Shown: positions 16,049 through 25,707, numbered from the stretch's first letter. The stretch is DNA of 64,000 nucleotides from Methylocaldum marinum (GCF_003584645.1 NZ_AP017928.1:4850833-4914832), one strand, 5' to 3'. The notes: a model not told the origin generated them from the sequence alone. Translations and numbers: made by a program.

Positions 16049-18238
16049 TCATAACGCCAGGCGCACGCTGGCTATCAGATTGACACCCCGCGCATCCACC
16101 CCGGAGCCGTGTTCCCGGTAGTTCTTGTCCAGCATGTTCTCCAGGTCCAGTTGCAGCGCCCAGTGCCGATTCGGCTGCCAGCCGGCGCGCAAGTTCAGGG
16201 TTGCCCAGCCGGGGGTGCCGTTCGGATTGATTCTGGGATCGTCCAAGTCGCGGCCGCTGAGATGATTCTGCCGGTCGGCGAAGCGGCAGAAAGTCTCGAC
16301 CCAGACGGCGGGCCAGGGTCGGAAATAGACCCCGAACCGGCCGTTCAATGGCGGAATCCGGTCGGCCGGCAGCGCATCGCCGTCGCCGAAGGTTTCTTCG
16401 CCGAAGGTGTAATTCAAACTGCCGTAGAGCGCCAGCCGGTCGTCGAGCCGATAGCGGGCGCCGACTTCGGCGCCGTGCAGCTCGACCCGGTTGATGTTTC
16501 GGTTCTGTATGACGTTTCGGCCATCCGAGGTGGTTTCCCCGGTCAGCACACTGGTGATCTTGTCGCGGAAATCCGAGACGTAACCGATGGCTTCCGCCTG
16601 TAACCATGGATTCTGGAATTTGAACCCGAAATCCCAGGTCAGGATGGTTTCCGGTTTCAGGTCCGGATTGGCGATGTTGTAACGGTTGCCCGGCCGGGGT
16701 CCTAGCGTGCCCAGGTCGAAGATGTTCGGCGGACGGAAGCCGCGGCCGAAATTGGCGACGAACTTGAGTTCGTCCAGCAGGGCATAAGACAGACCGACGT
16801 TCCCGGTCACGTCGTGATGGTCCAGCTTGGCGCCCACGCCGCGGTCGGCCGCTTCCAGCACCGTGTGATAATGGCTGTAGCGGCTGCCGAACTGTAATTG
16901 CAGGCGCTCGCCCAGGTACAGGGTTTCATGGCCGTACACGGCCACCGAGTCCATCGTCGAGCCGTCGGGAAAACGGCTGGTCGCGGTCGAGCTCGTGCCG
17001 GTGCCGATATCGGTATCGACACGGCTGCTGGCGACTTCATCGTGATAGAACTCCAAGCCGTAGACCAGCTTCCCGAGACTATCCTGCTCCAGCGTCGCCT
17101 GCGCGGTGATCCCGGTCAGCAGGCTGGCGTTGCGCTCCCTGGCTTCGCGGCTGGAACCGTAATCGCGCGTGCGCCGGTCGTCGGTAATCCGCTGGTGGGC
17201 GACGTGAAACTCCAGCGCGTCGAACAGTGCGGTGGCACGGCTGTAACGATACCGGCCATGGAAGAACAGGCGCTCGTTGGGCTCGAAAGAGAACACCGCC
17301 GAGCTCGGTTCGGTCTGTCCGTATCCGGGCACCAACTCGTCGTAGCGCGGTGTTTCCGGCTGGCTGAAGAACTGCATGTCGAACAGCAGTTCGTGGGCAT
17401 CGCCGGGATGATAGAGCAGCTTGGCATTACCGGCCCAGGACTCGAAGCCCGTGTGGCGCTGCCGGTCGCCTCCGCCGGCGATCCGGTCGCCGAAATTCTG
17501 ATAGCCGAAGCTGCCGGTCACGGCCAGATCGTCGCGGCCGCCACTCATGGTCAGATGGGTTTGATAGGCGTTTTCGGCACTGCCATAGCTGTTGTTGAAA
17601 ACGGTCCGCGACTGCCAGGCGGAACCGGAAAACCGGGGAACCGGCGTGAAGACCTGGACGACGCCGCCCATCGCATCCCCGCCGTAAAGCGTCGAAGACG
17701 CGCCGCGTACCACCTCGATCCGGTCGACGTTGAAGGGATCCAGCAGGGCCATGTACTGATTCGGCGCATTGCGGAATATGGCATTGCTGAGCCGCATGCC
17801 GTCCACCAGGTAGAGCACTTCCGACCCTTTCAGTCCGCGCACGATGGGAATGCCCTGGCCGGGCGTGGTCTCCTGCACGTACACGCCGGTTTGCCCGCGC
17901 AGGAGATCCGGAACGATCTGCGGCACTTGCCGTTCGATTTCGGCAGAACTCACCGAAGTGACCGCGGTCGGCACGTCGAAGCTGCCGAGCGGCGCCCGGC
18001 TCGCAGTAATTTGAATCGTATCCATCCATGTCGCCTCGTCCGAGCCGGCCGCCGCCGGCCGGCTGATCGCCCACAGTCCCAGGGCGATCAGCCGGATATG
18101 GGCGATCCCGCCCGGCCGGCAGGACGGCAGCGACGGCCGGGCCGCACCGGCCTTCCTGTGCCGGAATCGGCCGGCCGGGCCGAAAGACATCCGAGCCGTC
18201 GGATGTCCATCCAAGGATGCCAAGAGCCCGTCAATCAT
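16049..18238 (-). CDS. TonB-dependent outer-membrane receptor
   Basis: A protein of about 729 residues. It has a basic, hydrophobic N-terminus consistent with export and a possible TonB box (MDTIQITASR). The plug domain includes SSAEIERQVPQIVPDLLRG, GQGIPIVRGLKGSEVLYLVDGMRL and VRGASSTLYGGDAMGGVV. The 22-strand barrel ends in a typical C-terminal strand (GVNLIASVRLAL). It resembles haem/cobalamin/metal-complex receptors, but the ligand is not readable. The ATG at 18238 overlaps the stop of the cytochrome-dockerin gene (18231), so the two are translationally coupled. It is the last gene of the surface operon that diverges from the isonitrile cluster. Confidence 0.92.
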   Translation of the reverse strand: MIDGLLASLDGHPTARMSFGPAGRFRHRKAGAARPSLPSCRPGGIAHIRLIALGLWAISRPAAAGSDEATWMDTIQITASRAPLGSFDVPTAVTSVSSAEIERQVPQIVPDLLRGQTGVYVQETTPGQGIPIVRGLKGSEVLYLVDGMRLSNAIFRNAPNQYMALLDPFNVDRIEVVRGASSTLYGGDAMGGVVQVFTPVPRFSGSAWQSRTVFNNSYGSAENAYQTHLTMSGGRDDLAVTGSFGYQNFGDRIAGGGDRQRHTGFESWAGNAKLLYHPGDAHELLFDMQFFSQPETPRYDELVPGYGQTEPSSAVFSFEPNERLFFHGRYRYSRATALFDALEFHVAHQRITDDRRTRDYGSSREARERNASLLTGITAQATLEQDSLGKLVYGLEFYHDEVASSRVDTDIGTGTSSTATSRFPDGSTMDSVAVYGHETLYLGERLQLQFGSRYSHYHTVLEAADRGVGAKLDHHDVTGNVGLSYALLDELKFVANFGRGFRPPNIFDLGTLGPRPGNRYNIANPDLKPETILTWDFGFKFQNPWLQAEAIGYVSDFRDKITSVLTGETTSDGRNVIQNRNINRVELHGAEVGARYRLDDRLALYGSLNYTFGEETFGDGDALPADRIPPLNGRFGVYFRPWPAVWVETFCRFADRQNHLSGRDLDDPRINPNGTPGWATLNLRAGWQPNRHWALQLDLENMLDKNYREHGSGVDARGVNLIASVRLAL

Positions 18239-21200
18239 CAGTCGCACATCGCGTCCGGGAACACAGCGATATCAGTTTTCGGGCGTCCTGAGCGGTCACT
18301 TTGCCATCGTGATCGAGGTCCTTGGAATCGCCGATAACGGCGACCGTGTTTTTGGCGGGCAGCAACAGATTCAGATCGTCTCCGTCGACATCGCCGTCCC
18401 CGTCCAGATCGCCGGCTGCCGTTTCGTCATTGTCGAGCACGCCGTCTTTGTCCCGGTCGATACCGATCCTAAGGCCCGAACCCGGCGGTACGCAGGTGTA
18501 GGTCAGGTCGCCTCCGGGCTGCGCGGCACTGGCCCGTAGTTCGCCATCGGACAGCGCGGGCATGTCCTGGCTGGACGGCTGGAACTGGCCGTTGCCCAGA
18601 TACAAAAAGCCGGTGTACCGATTCTTCGCCACCAAATCGCAGGCGTTCGCTTCGGCTTGCGCGACCAGCAAGTCGATCCGGGACGCCGCAAGCTCGGCAT
18701 TGCTCTGGTTTAGCGTGACCTGCTGGCCGACGATGGGGAACAAGTTGCTGTCGAACGCCAGCAGGAAGGCTTCCACGTTGCGTCTTTCGGTGATGCCGGC
18801 CGCGCCGAAATCGAATCCGCCCGGATTGCCGACATTGACTCCGGCCAGCGCTTTTTCGACGGGAGTGCGGGTGTCGGACGGGTCGGTTTCGTCCGCGAAG
18901 AGCGACCGCGCGAATGTTTGTGCGCTCAGGAAGCGGAACAGGGTATCGACGCCGCCGTCGGGGCCGAAACCGAAGCCCCGGATCTGCGGTCCCATATCGC
19001 CGACATTGGCTCTGGGCAGGAAGAAGGTGGATTCCGTGGAATTCGACTGGGGCGCCATGCCGAACATACCCACTTTCTGGTACATGTTGCGCAGGTGCGG
19101 AACCTTGAAGAACTGATTCGTGCGGTCGAAGCTCGAATGGCCGTCGGTACCGAAGAATCCGGGCTTTTTGACCTCGGCGAACTCGGCGTTGCCGTCTCGG
19201 TCCAGAACATGGCAGCCGTTGCAGGCAAAAAAGCTGTCGGAGGGCTCGGCCTTGAAATAGAAGTCGCGGCCCGCCTGCTGCTCCGGCGTTAACGAATTGT
19301 CCAGGTTGCGGATGGGATTGGGCGGGTAGGTCAATTCCAGAATGAAGTCGGTAAACTTCTGCATCTCGTCGGCCGGCAGCATTTCATGCCGTCCCACCAA
19401 ACCGGGAAATGCGACATTGAATTTCCGGAACGCCTTGTCTTCGTCGAATATTCCGCCGTTGGGCTGCACGCTGGGTCCGGAATTGGGCAAGGCATTGGCA
19501 TCGTTGCCGCCGGTGCGGTCGCCGCGCCAGTGCAGCGGACCGTGATTATCCAGGCCGCGCAAGCTTTGCGTGGTCATCGGCCCTTTCATCGGCCGGTAAT
19601 GCTCATTGGTTTCATGTCCCAGGATGATCGCCCCGAGTTGGGGAGGGGTACGAAACGGCCCGGGATTCTCGCCTTCGTCGCCGTCGGGATCGCCCAGATC
19701 CCAGGCCAAGGTGTCCATGTCACCGAAGATATGACAACTGGCGCAGGCCGAGTCGCCGTGGCTGGACGTGTAAGCGGCGTCGTAAAGAAACCGGCGGCCC
19801 TCGACGATGTGCTTGGGTTCCGGATTGAACATCGCGACATGCTTGATTTCGCGTCCGGTCGCCGTGTTGATGATGGAAATCGAATTGTCAAAGCGTGTCA
19901 GCACGTACAGCAGTCCCCGTTCTTCGTCCAGGGCCAGCCCGCTCGGTCCGCCGCCGGTCACGTGTATCTGCGCGGCACTGTCCGGCACGAACCGGTCTTC
20001 CTCCAGCTCCCGGGTGTCGTATCGGGCCACCTCGCTGGTGCCGAATGCGGCCACATAAAGGGTCTTGCCGTCCCGGGTGATAGCCATGTCCAGGGGAAAC
20101 GCGACGCTTTTCTCGTTTTCCGGGTTGGGAATCGGCGCGCAGCAGCGGCTGTAATCGATGTGTTTGTTAAGATGGCGCGGCGTCACCGACTGCTGAGGGC
20201 CCAGCACGGTAATCCGGCTTTCGGCCAAATGGCCTCGGACGGTCTGGCCGTTGCTGTATATGCCTTCGCCCTCGAACCGATTGTGGTTCATGGCCTCCAG
20301 GTTGGAAACATAGACTTTGCCGTTGGCGGGATTGACGACCATGTTGAAGAGCGTGGTACCGACGCCGCGGAAGTCACCGTCGGCTTTTGCCGCCGGCGGG
20401 TTGGCGTTGGCGTCGATGGTGAACACGTCGCGGTCCGGCAGGGAAAACGGCACCATGTCGTCCCATTGCTGCCCGAGTTCGTCGACCCAGTGGCTGCCGT
20501 CGTATTTGACGATCAGGCCGACCTTCGGTTGCGGTTCGCCCGCATAATTCGTCGTCGGTCCCGGATAGACCCGGGTGAAAGGCGGAGCGATGCCGCGTTC
20601 GACAACAGCGTCGTTGAGCGTCATCGTGCCGTTGCCGGTATAGAACCCGGCGGCGTAGACGGTAGAGCCGTCCGGTGTTACGGCCAGCGCGCGCGGGGTG
20701 TCGGTAAACAGGGTCAGCACCGTCAGCGGTACGCCGGCCAGCGTATTGCCCAATTGATCGGCATCGAATACCCAGACGTCGGCGCGGCCGACGCCCGGCG
20801 TGGTTAGCTGCGGATCTCTGCCGGTGTTCTGTCCTCGATGCGCGGTCGTGATGAAGGCCCTGGACTTGTCCGGGCCGGCGAACACGATATCGTGCGGCTC
20901 GTCGCCGACCAGCAAGGTGCGGGTCACTCGTCCGCTGCCGTTGCCGTCGATATGGACGACACTGACGCTGTCCGACAAATGGTTTACCACCCAGACTTCC
21001 TGGCTGTTGCGCACCGCCAAAGCGACCGGCTCCAGCCCTACCGGAACCGAACCGACCGGTTTGAGACTTTGACCGCCGACCTGAAAGATTTCCAGCCGGT
21101 TATCCGGGGTGTTGAGAGCGAACAGCGTGGTGCCGTCCGGCGACAAAGCCAGCGGCCGAACCTGGCCGCTTTCGAACGCGGTAAAGGAAGACTCCGCAAG

Positions 21201-21281
21201 GACCGGCGCCGCGAACGCCATCCATACTAATCCCCAAAGCCGGCTATAGCGGCTGATTGTTGTTTTCTCTGACCTGGTCAT
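18231..21281 (-). CDS. secreted YVTN beta-propeller / di-haem cytochrome with dockerin-like tail
   Basis: A protein of 1016 residues. It has a signal peptide (LWGLVWMAFAAPVLAES), then a YncE/YVTN-type beta-propeller (about 35-490, repeats such as PLALSPDGTTLFALN and DMAITRDGKTLYVAAFG). A cytochrome c peroxidase-like region follows with two haem-binding sites, CASCH (about 510) and CNGCH (about 685). The C-terminus (about 955-1016) has two EF-hand-like dockerin repeats (DLDGDGDVDGDDLNLLL and DLDHDGKVTAQDARKL) and ends in LCSRTRCATDD. The BNR protein upstream ends the same way. Predicted location: periplasm or cell surface. The substrate is unknown. Confidence 0.88.
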   Translation of the reverse strand: MTRSEKTTISRYSRLWGLVWMAFAAPVLAESSFTAFESGQVRPLALSPDGTTLFALNTPDNRLEIFQVGGQSLKPVGSVPVGLEPVALAVRNSQEVWVVNHLSDSVSVVHIDGNGSGRVTRTLLVGDEPHDIVFAGPDKSRAFITTAHRGQNTGRDPQLTTPGVGRADVWVFDADQLGNTLAGVPLTVLTLFTDTPRALAVTPDGSTVYAAGFYTGNGTMTLNDAVVERGIAPPFTRVYPGPTTNYAGEPQPKVGLIVKYDGSHWVDELGQQWDDMVPFSLPDRDVFTIDANANPPAAKADGDFRGVGTTLFNMVVNPANGKVYVSNLEAMNHNRFEGEGIYSNGQTVRGHLAESRITVLGPQQSVTPRHLNKHIDYSRCCAPIPNPENEKSVAFPLDMAITRDGKTLYVAAFGTSEVARYDTRELEEDRFVPDSAAQIHVTGGGPSGLALDEERGLLYVLTRFDNSISIINTATGREIKHVAMFNPEPKHIVEGRRFLYDAAYTSSHGDSACASCHIFGDMDTLAWDLGDPDGDEGENPGPFRTPPQLGAIILGHETNEHYRPMKGPMTTQSLRGLDNHGPLHWRGDRTGGNDANALPNSGPSVQPNGGIFDEDKAFRKFNVAFPGLVGRHEMLPADEMQKFTDFILELTYPPNPIRNLDNSLTPEQQAGRDFYFKAEPSDSFFACNGCHVLDRDGNAEFAEVKKPGFFGTDGHSSFDRTNQFFKVPHLRNMYQKVGMFGMAPQSNSTESTFFLPRANVGDMGPQIRGFGFGPDGGVDTLFRFLSAQTFARSLFADETDPSDTRTPVEKALAGVNVGNPGGFDFGAAGITERRNVEAFLLAFDSNLFPIVGQQVTLNQSNAELAASRIDLLVAQAEANACDLVAKNRYTGFLYLGNGQFQPSSQDMPALSDGELRASAAQPGGDLTYTCVPPGSGLRIGIDRDKDGVLDNDETAAGDLDGDGDVDGDDLNLLLPAKNTVAVIGDSKDLDHDGKVTAQDARKLISLCSRTRCATDD

Positions 21282-21528
21282 CGAGGTTGCTCCGGAAAGT
21301 GTTGCGCGGCATTCGATTTGCAAGAACCGCCCGACCGAAAAGGCCGGTCGATGCGAATGACGTCGACGCTGCTGGTGTTACTGTCGAAACCGTCCGGCTT
21401 ATGCACGGCTGTGCTCTGCGTGTGGGCCGGAGCGCAGGGGCGGCCGCCGGGAGCGGATGGTTTTCAGATCGATGTGGAAATGTCAGCGGGCTCGGTATGC
21501 CGGCAGGGCATCCGGAACGCGGTCTCCA

Positions 21529-22149
21529 CTACAGGTGCGTGACGGATCGATCGCCCACTCCTCCGGCGCTCCGGCGGTCGCGTCCGAACAGTGCGGTCAG
21601 GCCGGTGGCCATGAGCCAGAAAGCGGAAGGCAGCGGAACCGGGGCAACGGTCGCCGAGGAGACGCCGGCGGTCAAGCCGTCGCCATCGGCATCGGCAAGT
21701 GCGTTGACGGCCAGGTTCAATGGGCTGCTGCCGGCTTGCAGGAAAGTGAACGTAACTACCGCCAGGGTAAAACTGTCGGCCTGCAGGGCGTTCAGATCCG
21801 CCGGCGAATCGAAGGACAGCTCGAACAGATTCAATACTCCGGTGCTGCTCAAATCGGCGGCCTGCACGTTCAGTCCGAAGTCGTGAACATCCAGTTCGTT
21901 GCCCAGCGTCGGATCACCGAAACGGGTGCCGACGTACTCCAAATGGCTGCTATCGAAATGCAGATCCAGATCGTAGCTGCCGAGCGAGGGTGCTTCGCCG
22001 GCGCCGAGTCCGAATACCGTGATGCCGACGCCTACCGACGAGGCGGTCCGGGACAGCGGGGTGAGCTCCAGTGTGATCGCGGACTCGGCGAGCCCGGATG
22101 CGGACAATAACAGTGCGCCGATTAAAGATTTGAAATAGGGGTCGAGCAT
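21529..22149 (-). CDS. PEP-CTERM-anchored cohesin-like domain protein
   Basis: A protein of 206 residues with an N-terminal signal peptide (SLIGALLLSASGLAESA). The beta-rich domain resembles the cohesin fold found in exosortase substrates (SLGSYDLDLHFDSSHLEYVGTRFGDPTLGNELDV). The C-terminal sorting tail is VPLPSAFWLMATGLTALFGRDRRS: a VPLPA-type motif, a hydrophobic helix and a basic end. Such tails direct proteins to exosortase processing. It sits between the two genes whose products end in dockerin-like repeats, so it may be their surface receptor. No exosortase gene is in the window. Confidence 0.78.
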   Translation of the reverse strand: MLDPYFKSLIGALLLSASGLAESAITLELTPLSRTASSVGVGITVFGLGAGEAPSLGSYDLDLHFDSSHLEYVGTRFGDPTLGNELDVHDFGLNVQAADLSSTGVLNLFELSFDSPADLNALQADSFTLAVVTFTFLQAGSSPLNLAVNALADADGDGLTAGVSSATVAPVPLPSAFWLMATGLTALFGRDRRSAGGVGDRSVTHL

Positions 22150-22316
22150 ACTGACAGTCTCCTGTTAAGTGGCTTGTTTCGGGAACGATTTAGGGAAACT
22201 CCGATCCGGTTCTGCACCGAGCCCGGGACGATCAGTCCTCGTCGATGGCTCGAACCATGAGCGGAAGCCGGCTTTTCGGAGTTTCCGTAAACGGATTCGG
22301 GTTTGGCATCGGAGCC

Positions 22317-23984
22317 TCACTCGGTCGCGCATCGGGGGCGGGTGCACGACAAGGTCAGCTTGCGGGCATCCAGCATATCGATCGTGCCGTTCCCGTCGAT
22401 ATCGCGGGGATCGTCGGGGCCGGACGCGGGCTGATTCCGGGCGGAGAGGAGCAGGTCGATATCGCGGCGGTCGACATCGCCGTCGCCGTCCAGATCGCCG
22501 GCCAGCCGGTTCGTTTCACAGGCGTCGGGAATGTGATTGGCATTGGCGTCGCTCGCCTTGCCGCTTTCGATATCCCGCACGTCGGACGTCCCGTTTCCGT
22601 TGCAGTCCGGAAATACGTTAAGGTAGTAGACGTCCTGTTCGCCGTTGAAAGTGGCCGCGTAAGCGATATGCGCGCCGTGGCGGTCCGATCTCAGATGGGT
22701 GTAGTCGCCGATCTTGGATGAACGCGCCGGCAGGCCGACATGGGTGTCGAACGGCGGGCTGACCGGCCGGTTCTTGCTCCAGGTGACGCCGCCGTCCCAG
22801 GAATAGGCGTAATACAGCCGGGAGACCTTGTAGTTGCCGCTGTCGCGGGTGTCGTACCAAGCGGCGTCGATACGCGAATTGTCGGCAACGCCCATCATCG
22901 CGAACCACTGCCAGTGGTCGGCTGAAGGCTTGTCGTCGTTGACCCTGACCGGTTCCGACCAGGTCTTGCCGCCGTCGCCGCTGCGGATGAAGTGGATGTC
23001 CAGATTGTCCTCGCCCGGTGGGTCCAGATTGGCCAGGACATAAACATTGCCGCGCATCGGACCCTTGGATCGATCGACGGCAACCTGAGCATCGCCGTTG
23101 GTGCCGAATTTGTTGGGGTTTCGGCCGCCGTGAAACGTGGCCGCCGCGCCGCCCATGTTCAAGGCTTGCACCGAAAAGCTCGGGGTCGCCGAGGCATCCC
23201 GGGCATTTTCCGATTTAAAGAAGAAATAAGGATGGAAGGTACTTCGGCTTGGTACCTCGTCCACGTACTCGTCCAGTTCGTTGCGGCCGACCACGAACAA
23301 TTCGCCGTTGGGTCCGACTGCCAGGGTGCCGAATCCGAACTCGACGGGTATCTTCAACGGTGCATCGAAAGTGGCGCCGGCATTGGTCGAGCGGATGAAG
23401 TTGTTGCCCTTCGGATCGTCCCGCCACGTGCTGTAGATATGGCCGTCGCTGGCGCCGCCGGTCCTGTCGACGATCATCCAGTTCTTGTCGCCGTCGAACA
23501 TATGCACCGGTGCCTGCCAGGACTTGCCGCCGTCTTCCGACTTGAAGACCGAGGTTCCCTTAACGCTGCCGTGGGCCAGCGATTGGTAGTAAAAATTCCC
23601 TGCCGAATCGACATCCAACACCGGATCGGTCCGCAGCTGGCCTTCCAGCGACGGCAAGGTGCCGGGAAAATGCCAGTTCGCGCCGCCGTCGTTGGTGTAG
23701 GCCCAGCCACCCTGCACGTCCGGCGAGGTGACGGTATTGAACTGGCGCCAGCCGATAACGATATTGGCCGGATTCACCGGATTGATCGCGATGGTGGTTT
23801 CGTTGGCCGCATCGCCGGGGATGTTGCGTCCGGCCGCGTCCACATTGACCTGGATGCTGGTGTAGGGACCCTCGGAATATTGAACGGCCGCGGCGTCGGC
23901 GCAGCCGAGCGCCAACAGCCACCCGGCGTACAGGGTGGCATGCCGTTCAGGCAATGAATTGCGCGAATCGGCCGCCCGTGTCAT
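22317..23984 (-). CDS. secreted BNR/sialidase-fold protein with thrombospondin-3-like and dockerin-like tail
   Basis: A protein of 555 residues. A signal peptide (LYAGWLLALGCADAAA) precedes a six-bladed propeller with several Asp-box-like motifs (SEDGGKSWQ, SGDGGKTWSEP, SWDGGVTWSK). Then comes a Ca-binding spacer (DCNGNGTSDVRDIESG...ANHIPDACE). At the end are two dockerin-like repeats (DLDGDGDVDRRDIDLLL and DIDGNGTIDMLDARKL), finishing CTRPRCATE. Glycosidase activity is not implied, because the catalytic Arg triad and Glu/Tyr of sialidases were not located. The ATG overlaps the upstream gene's stop by 4 bases. Confidence 0.85.
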   Translation of the reverse strand: MTRAADSRNSLPERHATLYAGWLLALGCADAAAVQYSEGPYTSIQVNVDAAGRNIPGDAANETTIAINPVNPANIVIGWRQFNTVTSPDVQGGWAYTNDGGANWHFPGTLPSLEGQLRTDPVLDVDSAGNFYYQSLAHGSVKGTSVFKSEDGGKSWQAPVHMFDGDKNWMIVDRTGGASDGHIYSTWRDDPKGNNFIRSTNAGATFDAPLKIPVEFGFGTLAVGPNGELFVVGRNELDEYVDEVPSRSTFHPYFFFKSENARDASATPSFSVQALNMGGAAATFHGGRNPNKFGTNGDAQVAVDRSKGPMRGNVYVLANLDPPGEDNLDIHFIRSGDGGKTWSEPVRVNDDKPSADHWQWFAMMGVADNSRIDAAWYDTRDSGNYKVSRLYYAYSWDGGVTWSKNRPVSPPFDTHVGLPARSSKIGDYTHLRSDRHGAHIAYAATFNGEQDVYYLNVFPDCNGNGTSDVRDIESGKASDANANHIPDACETNRLAGDLDGDGDVDRRDIDLLLSARNQPASGPDDPRDIDGNGTIDMLDARKLTLSCTRPRCATE

Positions 23985-24784
23985 GCGCGGTTCTCCCTGC
24001 TCCGGCCGAATATTCCCAGACCGGCAAATCCGGAAAGCAATAGCCAAACCGCGGCCGGAACCGGCACCACGCTGGTTTGAAAACCGAAACTGCCGACTAT
24101 CGCGTGGGTCGTGCCGTTCAAATGATCGAAACCGGGACCCAATCCGAGATCGCCGAACAAGCTCAGCGTACCCGCGTCGAGCAGCATCTCCACATTGAAC
24201 AGATTGAACGACTCCGACCGGTAGGAATAATGGTTATAGAGCGTCCAACCCGAGCGGCCGGTGTCGGTGTCGATATTGGCCGCGTTGAACTCCAGCGTAT
24301 ATTCGCCCGATACGATCCGGTTGTGCTCCTGGCCGGTATCCACCCGGAAGCGGCTGACGCCGGAAAGGCCGATCGCGCCGTTGACGCTGCCGCCGAAATC
24401 GTCGGGATCGAAGTTCATGGTGGTCGGCTTGGTTCTCCGGCCGAAGGGGACATTGACGGTGGGGCCATTGACGGTGAACTCGAGGCCGGTGGCCGGAATT
24501 TCGACGACGCCCGGCACCAGGTGGTCTTCCAGAAGCTGTGAGGCGGTGCGAACCGCGGAAGCCTCGGCGTCGAAAAACTCTTCCAGATACATGGACGGCG
24601 CATCGGTCGCGTCCAGCGCGATGGCGGCAGCCAGCGCGTCCCGGTCCAGATTCAGGGTCAATTTGCCGCCGGAGACCGTGGCGGCAGCCGCCGTCTCCGG
24701 AAGGAATGCGGATGCCGCGGCCAGACATGCCAAATAGGCGCAGAGGAGTTTGCCAAATCGCGAGCGTGGGGGACGTGTAGTCAT
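23981..24784 (-). CDS. PEP-CTERM (VPxPAAVWLL-type) surface protein, paralogue of the next gene
   Basis: A protein of 267 residues with a signal peptide (LLCAYLACLAAASAFLPETAAA), a soluble beta-rich domain, and a C-terminal sorting tail (VPVPAAVWLLLSGFAGLGIFGRSRENRA). The middle shares ordered blocks with the 24871-25707 product, such as RTKPTTMNFD versus RANKPTTLTWD, SGEYTLEFNAAN versus SGDYSFEYNANR, and SGWTLYNHYSYRSESF versus SGWTLWNNNSFRSSTF. The two genes therefore arose by duplication. Role unknown. Probably the second gene of the surface operon. Confidence 0.85.
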   Translation of the reverse strand: MTTRPPRSRFGKLLCAYLACLAAASAFLPETAAAATVSGGKLTLNLDRDALAAAIALDATDAPSMYLEEFFDAEASAVRTASQLLEDHLVPGVVEIPATGLEFTVNGPTVNVPFGRRTKPTTMNFDPDDFGGSVNGAIGLSGVSRFRVDTGQEHNRIVSGEYTLEFNAANIDTDTGRSGWTLYNHYSYRSESFNLFNVEMLLDAGTLSLFGDLGLGPGFDHLNGTTHAIVGSFGFQTSVVPVPAAVWLLLSGFAGLGIFGRSRENRA

Positions 24785-24870
24785 GTCGATAAAAGTCCGT
24801 AACAGGTCGAAAAGGGGGAAGCGGGTTCCCGGGCGGCTCGGCCACCCGGGAACCCGCCGCCATTCGGCGA

Positions 24871-25707
24871 TCAAGCGGATAGAGCCGCCTGCTGCGCCTT
24901 GCGGCGGGCGCCTGCCAGCAGGCCGAACAAGCCGCTGCCGAACAGCCAGACCGCTGCCGGTACCGGTACCGGGGCCGGCGAAACGAAAGTGAAGGTGCCG
25001 GCTCGTCCGGCGGAGGTCGATCCGTCGCCGCCGTAGAAGAACGCGCTCGAATTCGTCGACCACCAAAGCTCGCCGGTAAACAGCAACTCATCGCCATTGG
25101 TGGTCACGCTGATGTTGCGGGTATCGAAAGTAGAACTTCTAAAGCTGTTGTTATTCCACAAGGTCCAGCCGCTGTTGACGCCGTCGTTTCGATTCGCGTT
25201 GTATTCGAAGCTGTAATCCCCGGACGTCAAGGTGCCGTTGAAATCGCCCCGGGTCATGACGATCCCGTTCAGTCCGACCTGGCCGGTGGCGACAAAGGTG
25301 GACGAATCGACCAACGCGTCCTGACTGGCGTCCCAGGTCAAGGTGGTCGGCTTGTTGGCGCGGCCGCCGCTGCCCGTTGGGATGCCGGTGCCGGTCAGGT
25401 CGGCGGGATTGACGGCGTATTCGAGCGTTGGGGGCGCCGGATAGGTGTTGGTGGGAATTGCGATGACCTCGGCCATGGTCGGGTAAGTATCGGCTACCGC
25501 CTTGGGAAGGAAGTTCGCGACATAGAACTCACCAAATGCTCCCGGACCCAGGGTCAAGCCTTCCAGCAGGTTTTCCGGATGATCATAGGTGACGCTGAAG
25601 GTGCCCCCGTGCAAGACTCCTGCGCTGGCTACATTGGCTAGGGTGAGGGCCGCCGCCGCCAAGACGGTTTGCCGCATCCGCATTCTATTTAGCGCGTTTA
25701 TTAGCAT
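24871..25707 (-). CDS. PEP-CTERM (VPxPAAVWLF-type) surface protein
   Basis: A protein of 278 residues with a signal peptide (MRQTVLAAAALTLANVASA), then a domain containing GPGAFGEFYVANFLPKAVADTYPTMAEV. The sorting tail is VPVPAAVWLFGSGLFGLLAGARRKAQQ. It is a paralogue of the protein encoded at 23981-24784. It is the first gene of the leftward surface operon, starting 880 bases from the isonitrile operon on the other strand. Confidence 0.88.
   Translation of the reverse strand: MLINALNRMRMRQTVLAAAALTLANVASAGVLHGGTFSVTYDHPENLLEGLTLGPGAFGEFYVANFLPKAVADTYPTMAEVIAIPTNTYPAPPTLEYAVNPADLTGTGIPTGSGGRANKPTTLTWDASQDALVDSSTFVATGQVGLNGIVMTRGDFNGTLTSGDYSFEYNANRNDGVNSGWTLWNNNSFRSSTFDTRNISVTTNGDELLFTGELWWSTNSSAFFYGGDGSTSAGRAGTFTFVSPAPVPVPAAVWLFGSGLFGLLAGARRKAQQAALSA

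Noticed and set aside
18231-21281. Assignment as a classical MauG/cytochrome c peroxidase
   Set aside because: Two CxxCH sites and similar wording exist, but the propeller and dockerin-like parts dominate and peroxidase residues were not verified.
22317-23984. True sialidase
   Set aside because: Asp-box-like propeller motifs are present, but the catalytic Arg triad and Tyr/Glu pair could not be located, so only the fold is claimed.
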